64,000 nucleotides of DNA from Bradyrhizobium liaoningense (GCF_018130825.1 NZ_JAFCJS010000003.1:620001-684000), one strand, 5' to 3'; numbered from the stretch's first letter, positions 35,194-44,956 are shown. Notes: a model not told the origin generated them from the letters alone. Program-made: numbers and translations.

Positions 35194-36797
35194 GCTTCCA
35201 CCGCACGGCCCTTGAGCGCGAACAGGCCGCGCGGCCGCTTTTGAATGAACAGGATGATGAGAACGAGGATGGCGATCTTGCCGAGCACCGCGCCGGCGAC
35301 CGGCTCCAGGAACTTGTTGGCGATGCCGAGCGTGAAGGCGCCCACGAGGGTCCCCCAGAGATTACCCACACCGCCGAACACCACGACCATGAAGCTGTCG
35401 ATGATGTAGCTCTGGCCGAGATTGGGGCTGACATTGTCGATCTGCGACAGCGCCACGCCGGCGATGCCGGCAATGCCCGAGCCGAGACCGAAGGTCAGCG
35501 CGTCGACGCGCGAGGTGGCGATGCCCATCGAGGCCGCCATGCGGCGGTTCTGCGTCACCGCGCGCATCTCGAGACCGAGCGCAGTGTAGCGCAGCATCGC
35601 CAGCAGGATCGCGAACACGGCCAACGTGAAGCAGAGGATCCAGAGCCGGTTATAGGTGATGGTGATTTGGCCGAGCTCAAACGCGCCGCTCATCCAGGAG
35701 GGATTGCCGACCTCGCGATTGGTCGGGCCGAACATGGTGCGCACCGCCTGCTGCAGCACCAGCGACAGGCCCCAGGTCGCCAGCAGCGTCTCCAGCGGAC
35801 GGCCATAGAGAAAGCGGATGATGCTGCGCTCGATCAGCACGCCGATCGCTCCGGCGACGAGGAAGGCGAGCGGCACGGCGATCAGCAGCGAATAGTCGAA
35901 CAGACCGGGATAGCGGGTGCGGATCACCTCCTGCACCACGAAGGTGGTGTAGGCCCCGATCATCACCATCTCGCCATGGGCCATGTTGATGACGCCCATC
36001 ACGCCGAAGGTGATGGCGAGCCCGATCGCGGCGAGCAGCAGCACCGAGCCGAGCGAAAGCCCGTACCAGGCGTTCTGCACCGTGGACCAGACTGCGAGCG
36101 AAGACTGGATCGAGCTGATTGCACTGGCTGCAGCCTTGGTCACCGAGGCCGGCTGGTCGCCCATGCCGGTGAGCAGCGCCATCGCCTCCTGGTCGCCGCG
36201 CGCCTTGAGGGTGGCGACGGCCTCGAGCTTCTCGACCTCCGTGGCATCGGACTTGAACAGCAGGATCGCAGCGCGGGCCTCGCCGAGCGCCGTCTTGACC
36301 GACTTGTTGCTTTCCTTGGCGAGCGCGGCATCGACCGCCTCGAGCGCGGTCTCTTCGTGCGACTTGAAGACGGATTGCGCAGCCTGCAGGCGCGTTCCGA
36401 CGTCCGGCGACTGCAGCGTCAGGCTGCCGAGCGCAGCATCGACGCTGCGACGCAGACGGTTGTTAAGGCGGACCGCGCTCGCACTGTCGGGAACGCTGGC
36501 GACGGCCTCGCCGGTCGCGGCATCGATCGACTTGCCGTCGGTGCCGGTGACGTAAATCTTCTTGCTGTCGGGATCAGCCATCAACCGGCCGTCCTGGAGC
36601 GCGCTGATGATGGGAAAGGCCAGCTTGTTGCCGCTGCTGGCGATCACGCCGACTGCTTCCTCGGTGTCGGAAAAATCGTCGTTGGCGAATTTGGCGACCG
36701 CATCCTCGAACGGACCCGCAAAGGCCGGCAGTGCGAACGCAATCAGAAGCAACGAGAGCAGGAGCGAACAGAGACGGGCGGACAAATTGGCTGGCAC
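35190..36797 (-). CDS. urtB: Urea ABC transporter permease UrtB
   Basis: The 535-residue protein has a signal-like N-terminus (LCSLLLSLLLIAFALPAFAG), a periplasmic helical extension of about 230 residues, and then a LivH-type permease domain (AIGLAITFGVMGVINMAHGE and LGLEMRAVTQNRRMAASMGI). The long N-terminal extension is typical of UrtB and separates it from LivH. The start is GTG at 36797; a longer frame adds 22 unlikely residues. Confidence 0.93.
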   Translation of the reverse strand: MPANLSARLCSLLLSLLLIAFALPAFAGPFEDAVAKFANDDFSDTEEAVGVIASSGNKLAFPIISALQDGRLMADPDSKKIYVTGTDGKSIDAATGEAVASVPDSASAVRLNNRLRRSVDAALGSLTLQSPDVGTRLQAAQSVFKSHEETALEAVDAALAKESNKSVKTALGEARAAILLFKSDATEVEKLEAVATLKARGDQEAMALLTGMGDQPASVTKAAASAISSIQSSLAVWSTVQNAWYGLSLGSVLLLAAIGLAITFGVMGVINMAHGEMVMIGAYTTFVVQEVIRTRYPGLFDYSLLIAVPLAFLVAGAIGVLIERSIIRFLYGRPLETLLATWGLSLVLQQAVRTMFGPTNREVGNPSWMSGAFELGQITITYNRLWILCFTLAVFAILLAMLRYTALGLEMRAVTQNRRMAASMGIATSRVDALTFGLGSGIAGIAGVALSQIDNVSPNLGQSYIIDSFMVVVFGGVGNLWGTLVGAFTLGIANKFLEPVAGAVLGKIAILVLIILFIQKRPRGLFALKGRAVEA

Positions 36798-36881
36798 TGT
36801 GAATGACCCCGGCAGAAATGGGTGGAGAAGGCGGCGGGATCGCCGCCTTCCCCGATCGTGCAATGGAGCGTCAGAGCGGGA

Positions 36882-38210
36882 TCAGGAGCCCGAGCCGAGG
36901 CACTTGTTGGTCTTGGTGTTGAAGTTGCCGCACTTCTTGCCGACCCAGTCACCGATCAGGTCCTTGGAGCCGTCGAGCTCCTTCGACCAGGCATCGCCGG
37001 CGACGAGGCCCGGGGTCTTCCAGACCACGTCAAACTGGCCGTTGCCCTTGATCTCGCCGATGAACACCGGCTTGGTGATGTGGTGGTTCGGCAGCATCTT
37101 CGACACGCCGCCGGTCAGGTTCGGCGCCTCGATGCCGGGAAGCGCATCGATCACCTTGTCCGGATCGGTCGACTTCACCTTCTCGACCGCCTTCACCCAC
37201 ATGTTGAAGCCGATCACGTGCGCTTCCATCGGATCGTTGGTCACGCGCTTCGGGTTCTTGGTGTAGGCCTGCCAGTCCTTGATGAACTTCTCGTTCGATC
37301 CGTCCTTGGTCTTGATCGACTCGAAGTAGTTCCAGGCGGCGAGATGGCCGACCAGCGGCTTGGTGTCGATGCCGGCGAGCTCTTCCTCACCCACCGAGAA
37401 CGCGACCACCGGGATGTCCTTGGCCTTGATGCCCTGGTTGCCGAGCTCCTTGTAGAAGGGAACGTTGGCGTCGCCGTTGATGGTCGAGACCACCGCGGTC
37501 TTCTTGCCAGCCGAGCCGAACTTCTTGATGTCGGCCACGATCGTCTGCCAGTCGGAGTGACCGAACGGCGTATAGTTGATCATGATGTCTTCCTGGGCGA
37601 CACCCTTGGACTTCAGATAGGCTTCCAGGATCTTGTTGGTGGTGCGCGGATAGACGTAGTCGGTGCCCGCGAGCACCCAGCGCTTCACCTTCTCTTCCTT
37701 CATCAGATAGTCGACGGCGGGGATCGCCTGCTGGTTCGGCGCCGCACCCGTGTAGAACACGTTGCGCTCGCTCTCCTCGCCCTCGTACTGCACGGGGTAG
37801 AACAGGATGTTGTTGAGCTCCTTGAACACCGGGAGCACCGACTTGCGCGACACCGAGGTCCAGCAGCCGAACACGACCGAGACCTTGTCCTTCGTGATCA
37901 GCTCGCGCGCCTTCTCGGCGAACAGCGGCCAGTTCGAGGCGGGATCGACGACGACGGCCTCGAGCTTCTTGCCGAGCACGCCGCCCTTCTTGTTCTGCTC
38001 GTCGATCAGGAAGAGGATGGTGTCCTTCAGCGTGGTTTCGCTGATGGCCATGGTGCCGGAAAGGGAGTGAAGCACACCGACCTTGATGGTGTCGTCCGCG
38101 GCCTTGGCGCCGGTCAATGAGGCCAGACCGAGCATCAGTCCGGCGGTCGCGGCAAGAACGCCGCGGCGGCTAAATGACGCCGCTCTATCGCGAGTGGATT
38201 TGGTAAGCAT
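36882..38210 (-). CDS. urtA: Urea ABC transporter substrate-binding protein UrtA
   Basis: The 442-residue periplasmic protein binds urea for UrtBCDE. It begins with a signal containing a twin-arginine motif (SRRGVL at residues 14-19, followed by AATAGLMLGL), which points to export by the Tat route. The mature part has IKVGVLHSLSGTMAISETTL and NWPLFAEKARELI, family hallmarks. The start is ATG with a GGGAG site. Upstream is a near-consensus sigma-54 promoter. Confidence 0.96.
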   Translation of the reverse strand: MLTKSTRDRAASFSRRGVLAATAGLMLGLASLTGAKAADDTIKVGVLHSLSGTMAISETTLKDTILFLIDEQNKKGGVLGKKLEAVVVDPASNWPLFAEKARELITKDKVSVVFGCWTSVSRKSVLPVFKELNNILFYPVQYEGEESERNVFYTGAAPNQQAIPAVDYLMKEEKVKRWVLAGTDYVYPRTTNKILEAYLKSKGVAQEDIMINYTPFGHSDWQTIVADIKKFGSAGKKTAVVSTINGDANVPFYKELGNQGIKAKDIPVVAFSVGEEELAGIDTKPLVGHLAAWNYFESIKTKDGSNEKFIKDWQAYTKNPKRVTNDPMEAHVIGFNMWVKAVEKVKSTDPDKVIDALPGIEAPNLTGGVSKMLPNHHITKPVFIGEIKGNGQFDVVWKTPGLVAGDAWSKELDGSKDLIGDWVGKKCGNFNTKTNKCLGSGS

Positions 38211-38717
38211 TTGTGTATCATCTCCCTGACGCAGACGTGAAAAAGACGCTGCGAAACGGCCCCACGGCCGCCTGCGATTAACGGAATCGCAAGAACCATG
38301 CCATGGGCTGAACACACCCCAACACGTTGTTTTTGTTTATAAATTCAGCAGAAATCAAAGTTTCGCCGCAGTCAGATTGCCCAAAACATGGGCGAACAAA
38401 ATGTATGCTAATGTGGCAGACAGTTCATTTTTTGAGCAAAATGGCGCCTCTGTCTAAATTTCCGGCATAACTATTTCTGCACCGCAACCGCTGTTTGGGG
38501 CCGACTTGCCTTGAAAGCGCCCCCTCAATGTTCCATATGAACAGCCGAGACCTCTTGCGAATCAAGGGGTCGTAGCGAGCCGCGTGTTCTTAAGCCCTCT
38601 ACGGGCCTCTGGCTTGCCCCATATCATCCAAGCCATCCGACACCCCAAACACGCAGGTGTCTTCTCGACACCCTTTTGCGCGCGCCGCGCTGAATGCGCC
38701 GGGCGCCCGCTTTTGAC
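38211..38717. other. Divergent regulatory gap between urtA and a DEAD-box helicase gene
   Basis: No protein-like frame is seen. The left part holds the sigma-54 promoter of urtA, and the centre (about 38330-38480) is AT-rich compared with the flanks. The right part must contain the helicase promoter, which I could not place. No clear NtrC dyad (TGCACC-N5-GGTGCA) was seen. Confidence 0.6.
38289..38303 (-). promoter_or_regulatory. Sigma-54 (RpoN) promoter upstream of urtA
   Basis: On the minus strand the site reads TGGCATGGTTCTTGC. GG (-24) and GC (-12) are separated by exactly 10 bases, as RpoN requires, and the match to TGGCACG-N4-TTGC is close. It faces urtA, with a leader of roughly 65 bases. 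Confidence 0.75.
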
Positions 38718-40277
<1,560 letters not shown>

Positions 40278-40301
40278 CCGTCCACGACTGGAGACAACCA
40301 C

Positions 40302-40592
40302 ATGGCTAAGGAAGAGCTGATCCAGTTCGAAGGACTGGTCACTGAAATCCTCCCCGACGCCCGCTACCGCGTGCAGCTCGACGCCGGACACGAGATCGTC
40401 GCCTACACCGCCGGCAAGATGAAGAAGAACCGCATCAAGACGCTCGCGGGCGACCGCGTAACGGTGGAGATGTCGCCTTATGACCTCGAGAAGGGCCGGC
40501 TGATTTTCCGTCACAAGGACGAACGTCCTGCAACGGCTGGCGGACCGCCGCGCGGTGGGCCGCAGCGTGGTGGCCAGTTCCGCCGCCGCTAA
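40302..40592 (+). CDS. infA: Translation initiation factor IF-1 paralogue with Arg/Gly-rich tail
   Basis: The first ~72 residues are a complete IF-1 OB fold (MAKEELIQFEGLVTEILPDA, GKMKKNRIKTLAGDRVTVEM, YDLEKGRLIFRHK). A tail of about 24 residues follows (PPRGGPQRGGQFRRR at the end), which standard IF-1 lacks. IF-1 binds the 30S A site during initiation. Position between an RNA helicase and a cold-shock protein gene suggests a specialised, perhaps cold-related copy. Whether another infA exists is outside this window. Confidence 0.93.
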   Translation: MAKEELIQFEGLVTEILPDARYRVQLDAGHEIVAYTAGKMKKNRIKTLAGDRVTVEMSPYDLEKGRLIFRHKDERPATAGGPPRGGPQRGGQFRRR

Positions 40593-40647
40593 GCGCCGAG
40601 ACGTTGATCCGCGCGCAAGCGCGGAAGTAAAATTCCGACCTGTATGC

Positions 40648-40676
40648 TGATCTGCCGCGCTCACCGCGGCGGATCA
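40648..40676 (+). other. Stem-loop in the long leader of the cold-shock gene
   Basis: TGATCTGCCGCG pairs with CGCGGCGGATCA (12 bp, one G-U) across CTCAC, followed by AAAAATCG rather than T residues, so it is not a terminator. A smaller hairpin CCGCGC-GCAA-GCGCGG lies just upstream at 40609. They lie about 190 bases before the cold-shock start. Confidence 0.4.
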
Positions 40677-40867
40677 AAAATCGTGCACGTCCCGATTGTT
40701 TTGAAGCCCTATTTCCAATAAACTGAATTCAATCGATTTTCGGCCGGACGACATTGGCATCCACCGGTACAGCCGGTTCAGACACGCTGACGACCCTTCC
40801 AGAATTTCGATCTAACCTGTCCGCGCGAGCGGGCTTTTACATTGTTTATCTGAGAGGGAACTACCCC

Positions 40868-41080
40868 GTGAGCATGGGAACCGTGAAGTGGTTTAACGCG
40901 ACCAAGGGCTTCGGCTTCATCCAGCCCGACGATGGCGGCAAGGACGTGTTCGTGCACATCAGCGCCGTCGAGCGCGCCGGCCTCGGTACGCTGCGCGAAG
41001 GCCAGAAGATCTCCTACGAGATCGTCGCCGATCGCCGGTCCGGCAAGTCGGCCGCCGACAACCTTCGCTCCGCCGGCTGA
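40868..41080 (+). CDS. Cold-shock protein, CspA family
   Basis: The 70-residue single-stranded nucleic acid-binding protein has RNP1 KGFGFIQP and RNP2 VFVHIS in the usual beta-barrel layout (MSMGTVKWFNATKGFGFIQP). It melts or chaperones mRNA, often at low temperature. The start is GTG with GAGAGGG nine bases upstream; the longer frame adds 38 residues of unrelated sequence. It is followed by a strong terminator. Confidence 0.95.
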   Translation: MSMGTVKWFNATKGFGFIQPDDGGKDVFVHISAVERAGLGTLREGQKISYEIVADRRSGKSAADNLRSAG

Positions 41081-41139
41081 GCCCACGGACCTTCGGTCCG
41101 GATCAGCTCGATCGAGCAAGTCCAAACGACAACAGAAAA

Positions 41140-41166
41140 GGCCGTGCGCGACGCACGGCCTTTTTT
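41140..41166 (+). terminator. Rho-independent terminator after the cold-shock gene
   Basis: GGCCGTGCG and CGCACGGCC form a perfect 9-bp stem with a CGA loop, followed by six T residues. A smaller hairpin CGGACC-TTC-GGTCCG lies just after the stop codon. Confidence 0.9.
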
Positions 41167-41189
41167 CATGTTCGAAACAGCGCCCGCGC

Positions 41190-41768
41190 TCAGTAGGTCG
41201 TGCAGGAAGTAGCCGGGCTGTAATAGACGCAGGTCGACTGACGCGGCCTCGTATAGGCGACGTCGCTCAGCGTGATCGCGCTCTTGAGCGCATAGCCGAC
41301 CGAGGGCGTGTAGGTGTAGCTGACCTCGCTGAAGATCAGATAGGTGCCGCCGATCGCCAGCGTCGTGGGAATCGTGACCAGGGACTTCGCCGTGCGTGGC
41401 ACCGATCCCTTGCTCCACTGCACATGCGCCTGGAGGGTCGAGGGATCGACATAGAGCTCGGTGATCGTCGCCGTGACCGGCGAAGTGTCGTAAGGCGTCA
41501 TGATGCCGGTCGAGGCGGCGAAGAAGTTGGTCATGTCGGTATCGCCGACCGACGTCGACTGCGAGGTGAGGTCCGACAGCGTCCGCGCCATCAGCGTCAC
41601 CTTGCGATCGATCGCCACGGCCGACGAGAACTCGACCGTGCCGAAGAACATCACCAGCATCAGCGGCACGATCACCGCGAATTCGGTGGCCGCGAGACCT
41701 CTGCCATCGGCAAGGAATTCGTGCGCGGAAAGACGCGTCACCCGCCAGATTTTCGCAATCGCCTGCAT
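41190..41768 (-). CDS. TadE-like minor pseudopilin
   Basis: The 192-residue protein has a basic N-terminus (RVTRLSAHEFLADGRG), then the pseudopilin segment LAATEFAVIVPLMLVMFFGTV with the conserved Glu after the cleavage region, and a secreted domain ending in Cys residues (STCVYYSPATSCTTY). TadE/TadF proteins are minor components of Flp pili. It is downstream of a second TadE-like gene, on the opposite strand from the main cpa genes. Longer upstream frames shadow the neighbour. Confidence 0.85.
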   Translation of the reverse strand: MQAIAKIWRVTRLSAHEFLADGRGLAATEFAVIVPLMLVMFFGTVEFSSAVAIDRKVTLMARTLSDLTSQSTSVGDTDMTNFFAASTGIMTPYDTSPVTATITELYVDPSTLQAHVQWSKGSVPRTAKSLVTIPTTLAIGGTYLIFSEVSYTYTPSVGYALKSAITLSDVAYTRPRQSTCVYYSPATSCTTY

Positions 41769-41797
41769 CGTTCCGCCGATCCGTTGGCCTATCGTTT

Positions 41798-41867
41798 GAG
41801 CATGATCTTTTCGGAAAACCGCTGTGCACTTTGCGCTAACGCGGCCCTTCGGGTCCGGATCATGCTC
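41798..41867. repeat. Dispersed palindromic repeat, family A variant
   Basis: The ends GAGCATGATC and GATCATGCTC are perfect 10-bp inverted arms. The left half matches the other family A copies (TTTTCGGAAAACCGC); the centre differs (GCGCTAACGC, CCCTTCGGG). The right end overlaps the first base of the TadE-like gene's stop codon. Confidence 0.65.
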
Positions 41868-42445
41868 TAGTAGGGTTCGTTCTTGAACGCGGCCGTGGCC
41901 ACCAGCAGCCGCTTGCTGCCGGTGAGATTGGCGATGTTGTAGCCAAGCCCGGTCACGAACAGCGGCCACTGGTAGAACAGCCGCACCACCACGATGTCGC
42001 CGGCGCTGCCCGGGCTGTAGCTCATGCTGGTGTCGAAACTTCCGGCGCCGTCGATGTGGCTCGACAGCGTGACCGCAGAGAAGGACGAGAAGCTCGTGAC
42101 GTCGACATAGAGCTTGCTGCAATCGAACAGTGCCGGGATCTGGCTGCAGACATAGGTCTTGAACGTCGCCTGCGTGCACGGCGTGCCGACGCCGGACACC
42201 GCGCAGGCGGTCACCGAGCCCGATTGCGCCTGCCCGGTCAGCACCACGCGCGCGGAATTCTGCGTGATGGTCTCCAGCACCTGGCTCGCGAAGAACATGA
42301 GCGCCGTCTCGATGATGGCGAACAGCAGCGCGAAGAAGATCGGCGCGACCAGCGCGAACTCGACGGCGGCCGAGCCACGGCGGTGGCCGCGAAACCGGCG
42401 CAGCGCGGTTCGGAGCGTGAACCTCACGGGTGCAGGCGTTGGCAT
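41867..42445 (-). CDS. TadE-like minor pseudopilin
   Basis: The 192-residue protein has a basic N-terminus (RFTLRTALRRFRGHRRG) and the pseudopilin segment SAAVEFALVAPIFFALLFAI with the conserved Glu, then a secreted region with four Cys. It matches TadE/TadG-like minor pilins. The paired arrangement with the next TadE-like gene suggests TadE and TadF partners. Its stop codon touches the family A repeat. Confidence 0.88.
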   Translation of the reverse strand: MPTPAPVRFTLRTALRRFRGHRRGSAAVEFALVAPIFFALLFAIIETALMFFASQVLETITQNSARVVLTGQAQSGSVTACAVSGVGTPCTQATFKTYVCSQIPALFDCSKLYVDVTSFSSFSAVTLSSHIDGAGSFDTSMSYSPGSAGDIVVVRLFYQWPLFVTGLGYNIANLTGSKRLLVATAAFKNEPY

Positions 42446-42666
42446 CGCGTCAAATTTCCCCAGCAGCGGCGATCATCTGCTGCATTCAATAGCCAAAACT
42501 GATTGTTTAAGTGTTTCAGGGCGGCCGCGGCCGGCGGAACCCGCCGTTAAGAGGTCGTTAACCAGGGACGACCCGGGACACAGATGACAGCCGGACGGAG
42601 AGGGCTGGCGGGCGCAGTTGTCGGGACCGCATCGCACGATCCCGAACCCCTCAATCGAACTTGCTC

Positions 42667-42718
42667 GTTGGTCTTGTCAGTTGGTGCTGTTAGTTGGTCT
42701 TGTTAGTTAGTCTTGGCA
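42667..42718. repeat. 13-base tandem repeat across the 3' end of the Pilus-N gene
   Basis: Four consecutive 13-base units (consensus GTTGGTCTTGTTA) lie here. The third contains the stop codon of the gene and the fourth encodes its last residues. The period is not a multiple of three. Confidence 0.75.
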
Positions 42719-43200
42719 CCCGCGCCGGCATTGCCGCTGGCATTGTTGCTCAGCGAACCGGCCTGACTCATCGTGGTATTGAAGTAGTTGTCGCTGTCGC
42801 CCAGCGTCACGCGACGCTGGCAAAGCGGCACGCAGCTGTAGGACTCGCGCTCAACCCCGCGATAGACGGTGACGAGCCGATCGCTCGGACCTTCGACCTG
42901 GATCTGACGGTCGACCAGGATTTCGCCGGTCCGGTCCAGCGCGATGAAATTGGTGGCGCCGTAACCCTTGCCGGTCACGACGATCATGCCGCCGGGCTGG
43001 AGCGTGACATCGGCGATCAGGGGATTGCCGACCACGATGGTCGCCACCTTGCCAGGCAGCCGGACCAGCTTGGCCTGGTCGACATTGACGGCGATGGTAT
43101 CGGCGGTGGATTCGGCGAGGCTCGCAGCCGGCGATGCCAGCACCGCGGCCGCAACCAGAAGACAGACGCGCGCATGGCGGCGCAGCAGTTGTTTACGCAT
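42703..43200 (-). CDS. Pilus assembly protein with a stand-alone Pilus-N (CpaC/RcpA N-terminal) domain
   Basis: The 165-residue protein has a signal peptide (VCLLVAAAVLASPAASLA) and the domain found at the N-terminus of CpaC secretins (VDQAKLVRLPGKVATIVVGN through GATNFIALDRTGEILVDRQI). It has no secretin domain. The C-terminus is Asn/Gly/Ala-rich. It probably binds the CpaC secretin or the peptidoglycan in the periplasm. It is divergent from and near the main cpa cluster. Confidence 0.85.
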   Translation of the reverse strand: MRKQLLRRHARVCLLVAAAVLASPAASLAESTADTIAVNVDQAKLVRLPGKVATIVVGNPLIADVTLQPGGMIVVTGKGYGATNFIALDRTGEILVDRQIQVEGPSDRLVTVYRGVERESYSCVPLCQRRVTLGDSDNYFNTTMSQAGSLSNNASGNAGAGAKTN

Positions 43201-43354
43201 ACTCTTACCCCCGGGACGTCACAAACCGGCAGAAGCGATCACATAACAGCGGAGCCGGTGCCCGACCCCGCTAACCTGCCCTCAATTCGTGAACGTTCCG
43301 CAAATTCGCCTTCTATTGTTTGAACGGACTGACGATTTAGCGCTCTGGCACGCC

Positions 43355-44182
43355 CTAGCGGCGGAACGGATAGGCAAGCTGCCCTCCGATTTCCTTCGGC
43401 ATGGTCGCTTCGTCCTTGCCGTAGTCCTGCGGCAGCTTCCCCTCCGGCATGCGGAAGGTGCCGAACAGCACGTCCCAGATCGGGAACGTCCCGGCGAAAT
43501 TGGTGTCGCCGCCGTCCTCGAGCGGGGTGTGGTGCCAGCGGTGGAATACCGGCGTCGCCAAGACATATTTGAACGGCCCGAAGGTCCAGTTCAGGTTGGC
43601 GTGCACGAAGGCCGAATGGAAGGTCGTGAACGGGGAGACCCAGATCATGACGTTCGGGGAGATGCCGGCCATCAACAGCACGACGTCGACGCCGATGGTG
43701 CCGAGCACGAGATTGACGGGATGGAAGCGGGCCGCCGAAATCCAGCTGATCTCTTCCGAAGAGTGATGGATCGCGTGGTACTTCCAGAACTCGCCGCCAT
43801 GGAAGAGCCGGTGCAGCCAGTACAGCATGAAGTCCGACAGCACCAGGAACAGCGCGGCCTGCACCCAGAGCGGCAATTGCGCCAGCGGGCCGTGGCCGTT
43901 GTCGTAGAAGGCGATGAGATCGTCGGCGTCATGGATGTTGAAGAAGACGCCCGCTCCGACGATCAAGAGCCCGATGCGCATGGTGCGGGCAAACACCGGC
44001 ACGAAGAACCAGTAGCAGATGTCGGTGACGATCTCCCGCTTGCGCCACCACGGCACGCCGGGATTGCAGGCCCAGAAATGCTCGAGCACCGTGAAGACCA
44101 GCGCGAGCACGAAGGTGACGGGGACCACCTTCGCGATGGTATCGCCGAGCATCAGGGCGACTTGCATGGGCAGGCTCGACAT
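43355..44182 (-). CDS. Sterol desaturase / fatty acid hydroxylase superfamily membrane protein
   Basis: The 275-residue integral membrane di-iron enzyme has the three His clusters: HRLFH in DFMLYWLHRLFHGGEFWKYH, then HAIHHSSEE, and HRWHHTPLEDGG near the end, plus about four helices. Relatives hydroxylate or desaturate lipids, sterols or carotenoids; the substrate is unknown. It interrupts the pilus locus between the Pilus-N and flp genes on the minus strand. Confidence 0.93.
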   Translation of the reverse strand: MSSLPMQVALMLGDTIAKVVPVTFVLALVFTVLEHFWACNPGVPWWRKREIVTDICYWFFVPVFARTMRIGLLIVGAGVFFNIHDADDLIAFYDNGHGPLAQLPLWVQAALFLVLSDFMLYWLHRLFHGGEFWKYHAIHHSSEEISWISAARFHPVNLVLGTIGVDVVLLMAGISPNVMIWVSPFTTFHSAFVHANLNWTFGPFKYVLATPVFHRWHHTPLEDGGDTNFAGTFPIWDVLFGTFRMPEGKLPQDYGKDEATMPKEIGGQLAYPFRR

Positions 44183-44280
44183 CGTCGCCTCTCTTCGGAA
44201 TTGCTGATCCTCCTACGCCTACTCCGCGAAATTTAAGGGAGGGTGAAGCCGGCGGCGCAGTTGCCGTGCGTCCGGAACCG

Positions 44281-44319
44281 GAGTGAATTTCGATAGGTGC
44301 CTTAAGGTGAAATTCACTC
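44281..44319. promoter_or_regulatory. Perfect 11-bp inverted repeat, candidate operator upstream of flp
   Basis: GAGTGAATTTC and GAAATTCACTC are exact inverted copies, 17 bases apart (centres 28 bases apart), with CTTAAG inside. It lies in the divergent gap, 130 bases before the pilin start and 100 bases before the desaturase start. The wide spacing suits a dimeric or looped regulator rather than a hairpin. Confidence 0.55.
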
Positions 44320-44450
44320 TGGGCAAAAGCATCGCGCAGGAATTGGGTTTACACGATCGAATTAACTCTACCGAAAGAGCTCGGCTCTCATGGTCATCAC
44401 GTCAACGACAGCGCCGAACGAGGCGATCACACCCAAGATGGAGTTTGTTC

Positions 44451-44615
44451 ATGAAGAACTTGATTGCGCGTTTCGCGAAGGATGAATCCGGCGCCACCGC
44501 CATCGAATACGGCCTGATCGCCGCCGGCATCGCGCTGGCCATCATCACCGTCGTCAACAATCTCGGCAGCACGCTGAACACCAAGTTCGGCTCGATCAGC
44601 AGCTCGCTGAAGTAA
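44451..44615 (+). CDS. flp: Flp/Fap type IVb pilin
   Basis: The 54-residue prepilin has a short basic leader (MKNLIARFAKDESG) and the Flp cleavage and helix segment ATAIEYGLIAAGIALAIITV, with the conserved Glu-Tyr pair. After cleavage at Gly it assembles into the adhesive Tad pilus. ATG follows a GGAG site with seven-base spacing. A terminator follows at once, which lets the pilin be made in excess over the cpa genes. Confidence 0.96.
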   Translation: MKNLIARFAKDESGATAIEYGLIAAGIALAIITVVNNLGSTLNTKFGSISSSLK

Positions 44616-44638
44616 GCGACCGACCAACGACGGCAAAA

Positions 44639-44666
44639 GCCCCGGACCTCCGGGGCCTTTGTTTTT
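44639..44666 (+). terminator. Rho-independent terminator after flp
   Basis: GCCCCGG and CCGGGGC form a 7-bp stem with ACCT loop, followed by CTTTGTTTTT. Confidence 0.8.
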
Positions 44667-44685
44667 CTGAGTACGGCGAGTTCCA

Positions 44686-44832
44686 GTGGCGTTGCGAAAG
44701 TACAGAACCGATGCCGCGGTTGCAGCGAGCGAGGCGCAGGCGGCGCCGACCGGCTCGCCGGCCTATTGGGTATGCCTTGCGCTGCTGCTGGCAACGGTCG
44801 CACTCGCCGCACGCATTGCCAGCCTCTGGTGA
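44686..44832 (+). CDS. Tiny membrane protein between flp and cpaA
   Basis: A GTG-started frame encodes 48 residues: a basic, Ala-rich first half (ALRKYRTDAAVAASEAQAAP) and one membrane helix (AYWVCLALLLATVALAARIA) ending in SLW. The ribosome site is weak. Its single-helix layout and location suggest either a pilus accessory peptide or a small membrane protein; it shows no pilin-type Glu. Confidence 0.5.
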   Translation: MALRKYRTDAAVAASEAQAAPTGSPAYWVCLALLLATVALAARIASLW

Positions 44833-44956
44833 GCTTGTCTCCGGCGGGCTATTGCCGGTCCAGACCGCTGCCGCCGTTGTCGGTTTGTTTAGCACTGCCA
44901 GCTAGCATCGCGCGACGCCAGATCCCGCGACAAACCCAGGCCTCAAGACGCAGCCC

